64,000 nt of DNA from Paragordius varius (taxonomy: Eukaryota; Nematomorpha): the NCBI GenBank assembly GCA_964247055.1, contig OZ176053.1, positions 12,090,001-12,154,000 of the forward strand, given 5' to 3'. Positions within the stretch are counted from its first letter, which is position 1. Every line of letters starts with the position of its first letter. The notes beneath the pieces are model-generated. The model searched no databases, was not told the origin of the DNA, and was given only the letters and a program-made list of their open reading frames with translations. The position numbers were made by a program, and so were the translations under genes. Below, in pieces: positions 62,615 through 64,000 of the stretch.

Positions 62615-63912
62615 GAATACATTAGTAAGTTAGGGGTAAAAATTGCGCCAAAAAATTGAAAATACGGGCGGCATAATTTTGTGTTTGCAGCTGATACGCT
62701 TTTTAAAAGGCACTATTTATGTAAATAAATTAAAATATGGCGAAATCTTATACTTTTAAAATATCTATAATTTTTAACTTTTTTTACTTAAAGAATTACA
62801 TGTTTTACTTCGCTAATTTATCGTATCCGTTCCTATTTTCGAGTTTTATGGCTAAATAATTTATACGAGTTTACCAAATTAATTACCCAAATACCTGTTT
62901 TACAGAAAGCTGGTTCAAATGTGTCTTTCTTATAAAAATTTTATCCGTTTCTAATTATATTTTTATTAATGATTTGTTTGAGATTAATAAATATTACACT
63001 ATTTCATCGCTTTTGAGTGTTTAAATTGAATATCGTTAATCCAAAGTTCTTTGGTTTATATGGCTTAGTAATATTTCAATTAAATCTATTTCGATTCCAA
63101 TCTACTTACTGTGGTTATCAAATACTTTCCAAAAATTATTTCATGAAATAATGTCAAAAAATTATAATTGAAATACTTAATGGTAGGTGGGCGTTATCGG
63201 GTTTAGCACTATTATTAGTTGTAATATTGATTTTATCATGTTCATGAATTTGATTTTTATTTAACGCATTTTCCGCCAAATTATGGTAAGACCTGCGGTT
63301 TGTTTGACACTGTGAAGGCGAATTTCTTTTTATTACCATTTCTATTGTATCATCAAGTTTGTCAAGTTTACCCATATTTGATTCTACCAAAGTCCTATCG
63401 CAGGTTATGGATGAATTTTTAATATAGTTCACGGTATTTGTGTAATTATTTTGGTTCGATACAGGCTGATGAACAATATATCGATCTAACCATTTTTTCT
63501 TCATCTTAAGATTAGAGATTTGATCCTTCATAGTTAAGGAAATGGTGGAATAAGGACATGGCTGGGTAACGATGTTGCTTGTTTTATTATCCTGGTTATT
63601 TATTAACCCAATCGCTGAATATCCATCGTTTTCAAAGTTATAATTTGAAACATTATCCTTCTTGTGTCGTTTTGCAGCCGGGGCTGTTTTAGATAAATTT
63701 ATTGCTTCATTTTTATGGTTTAGTTGAGGGTTCGAACTTTGAGAGCAAGAAGAAGACAACAAAGTGTCAGACGAATAATTTTCATGTGACGATGACGCAG
63801 ACGATATTGTTTCACATTTGTGTTTGTTAATTGCCATTTCTATTGATTCCCCGAACAATATTTCTTTCAGAATTATGTTGTGGTCAGACCCGTTTTTGGT
63901 TGATGAATGCAT
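50539..63912 (-). CDS. KDM3-like: KDM3/JMJD1-type JmjC protein, iron ligands replaced
   Basis: Homologue of the H3K9 demethylases KDM3A/B/JMJD1C. Fourteen exons: 63912-63177, 61935-61698, 60787-60408, 60019-59713, 59004-58832, 58361-58201, 57580-57355, 56702-56539, 54633-54515, 53790-53546, 53289-52816, 52735-52365, 51411-51238 and 50757-50539; one frame of about 1,328 residues. After a Ser/Asn-rich N-terminus come the KDM3 zinc region (KLPKCCDCRRM, FCRFMYFRKLKYNSKGVLCV, DDLTLWLPDIPS, VCDMCQMHIFNRHTVCGRCA, CLDC) and FLPTHIIPYIG. The JmjC fold follows: FQRLWSLTQPIVLY, FSRLQNYFIGP, IGALWYIYGPKD, CLPIGALYQV, NANFIGPEHIGHNLSM. Human H-L-D aligns with QYT (about residues 1058-1060) and the distal His of GAPHQV is Tyr (about 1255), so demethylation is unlikely. 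Four introns hold MITE family 2. Confidence 0.92.
50818..51106. mobile_element. MITE family 2, copy b (best copy; in a KDM3 intron)
   Basis: About 290 bp with long terminal inverted repeats. Left: TACAGTAAAATTGAAATTAT, then ACGGACAAAACGTGAAAGAC and AAGACAACCATTC. Right: GTATGGTCGTCTTTTAAA, CATTTTGTCCGTATAATTTT, AATTTTACTGTA. The ends are TACAGTAAAAT/ATTTTACTGTA, with TA possibly the target duplication as in mariner-type elements. The interior is non-coding. It sits between the last two coding exons. Confidence 0.85.
51595..52015. mobile_element. MITE family 2, copy c, decayed and interrupted
   Basis: Left end TAGAAATTAAATTATGCAGA CAAATATAAAAACATAAAG resembles the family 2 terminus; the right side (AAAAAGTATGCCATATCTTT…) resembles its inner complement. 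Between them lies the separate palindromic element at 51736-51935. The match is weaker than for the other copies. Confidence 0.45.
51736..51935. mobile_element. 200-bp palindromic element nested in a KDM3 intron
   Basis: The arms are about 62 bp each. The left begins TACAGTATGAGTAAGTTTAC and includes ATTGCTAGAAAGTTATTAAT and ATTGCTAAATAGCATATGCA. The right is the near reverse complement (TGTATATGCTATTTGGCAAT … TTAGCAATGTATACTGACTC … ACTGTATA). It looks like a small foldback or MITE of a different family, inserted at TA. Confidence 0.75.
55335..55790 (-). repeat. Clustered repeat (family 4), copy 3
   Basis: Reverse complement of the copies at 44-45.5 kb, inside the KDM3 intron between exons 8 and 9. 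It keeps CCGGAAAACCGGTAGACCC, CCCCGACAATAGCTTCGCCC, GTCGAGTCACTTTTTTG, CGCCCTAGGTATGAGACCG and GTATTCCCTGTTAAAAGGC. Confidence 0.8.
55848..56325 (-). repeat. Clustered repeat (family 4), copy 4
   Basis: Head-to-tail with copy 3, about 515 bp away and highly similar over its whole length, so this pair duplicated recently. A terminal fragment of a fifth copy (about 56345-56405, CCGGAAAACCGGTAGACCC and CAAATCCAAACTTCGAA) follows at once. Confidence 0.8.
56406..56468 (+). mobile_element. Possible Helitron 3' terminus
   Basis: A GC-rich 60-bp stretch in very AT-rich DNA. It holds GAAGTCC-GA-GGACTTC (perfect 7-bp stem), then CTCGGGCTGC-GTA-GCAGCACGAG (near-perfect 10-bp stem), then ATTTACGCTAG followed by T. 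A hairpin about ten bases before CTAG with T next is the layout of Helitron 3' ends (CTRR|T). No 5' TC end or Rep/helicase was located, so this would be a non-autonomous or partial copy. Confidence 0.45.
56772..57054. mobile_element. MITE family 2, copy d (in a KDM3 intron)
   Basis: Left end TACAGTAAAATTTGAAACTT, AAGGACAAAACTTTAG and AAAGATAATCATACTTTTTA; right end GTATGGTTGTCTTTTATT, ACATTTTCTCTGTATATTTT and ATTTACTATA. Size and order of blocks match copy b. It lies between exons 7 and 8. Confidence 0.8.
58494..58772. mobile_element. MITE family 2, copy e (in a KDM3 intron)
   Basis: Left end TACGGTAAAAATCAAAATTA, TACGGACAAAATGTAAAAA and ACAACCTTACTTTT; right end TTTGTTTTTACGTTTTGTCC and ATTTCATTTTTTACTGA. 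The right end abuts the (TA)n run at 58774-58830, which reaches the splice donor of exon 5. Confidence 0.8.
58774..58830. repeat. (TA)n microsatellite starting at a KDM3 splice donor
   Basis: About 57 bp of TA repeats. On the gene's strand the intron begins GTATATATATA…, so the repeat itself supplies the donor after the GT. Length change in the repeat would alter the intron directly downstream of the 5' splice site. Confidence 0.85.
61936..63176 (-). other. KDM3-like intron 1 (1.2 kb), no gene seen
   Basis: Contains a (TA)n run at about 62590-62613 and otherwise plain AT-rich sequence on both strands. No inverted-repeat element was recognised. Confidence 0.6.
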
Positions 63913-64000
63913 AAAGAAATCGTTAATGTCTAATACTTTGTACTTTTATTATTTATAGAATTGTAAGGTAACAAATATATCGATTGGTTTATACATACAT

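Noticed and set aside
1-64000. tRNA, rRNA, CRISPR, hammerhead ribozyme and riboswitch signals
   Set aside because: Looked for box B-like GGTTCGAATCC motifs, repeat-spacer arrays and CTGATGA…GAAA cores; none was convincing on either strand.

Overview
The window is a stretch of an animal nuclear genome. It is very AT-rich, with many (TA)n runs, and every conserved gene is broken into small exons joined by GT-AG introns. No bacterial operon, rRNA, tRNA or CRISPR array was seen. Many introns are only 22-30 nt long, in almost every gene, which is rare in animals. Dicyemid mesozoans are known for introns of about 26 nt, and some flatworms also have very short introns, so one of these compact or parasitic lineages is a reasonable guess. 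The identification is inference only.

Layout. (1) 234-3942, minus: the N-terminal part of beta-adaptin (AP-1/AP-2 beta), running off the left edge, with a decayed LINE in one intron. (2) 3995-10456, plus: MFSD10, a 14-exon major-facilitator transporter that shares a 52-bp divergent promoter with beta-adaptin. (3) 10751-13401, minus: TATA-binding protein, convergent with MFSD10. (4) About 13.6-14.3 kb, minus: an unrecognised small membrane-protein fragment. (5) 15403 to about 19.76 kb, minus: WRAP73. (6) About 19.8-25.2 kb: repeats only (three MITE copies, a LINE 3' end, an old dispersed repeat). (7) 25203-27987, plus: MCM10. (8) 29718-35063, minus: a p53/p63/p73-family gene of 13 exons. (9) 36012-40936, minus: LMF2, 11 exons. 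(10) About 41-46.1 kb: intergenic, with a roughly 450-500-bp repeat. (11) 46200-47519, plus: synaptobrevin/VAMP. (12) About 48.6-49.85 kb, minus: a possible unrecognised gene. (13) 50539-63912, minus: a 14-exon KDM3/JMJD1-type gene whose JmjC domain has lost all three expected iron ligands.

The genes are unrelated housekeeping and regulatory genes: vesicle traffic (beta-adaptin, VAMP), transcription (TBP, p53, KDM3), replication (MCM10), centrosome (WRAP73), and ER folding and transport (LMF2, MFSD10). WRAP73 lies about 10 kb from a p53-family gene, which recalls the WRAP73-TP73 linkage in vertebrates.

The exon models for MFSD10, TBP, MCM10, p53, LMF2 and KDM3 were joined by eye at GT-AG sites and keep one open frame from ATG to stop. 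Individual boundaries may be off by a base or so. The accessory DNA holds at least three families of short inverted-repeat elements, a clustered repeat, a possible Helitron terminus and LINE fragments, most of them inside introns.
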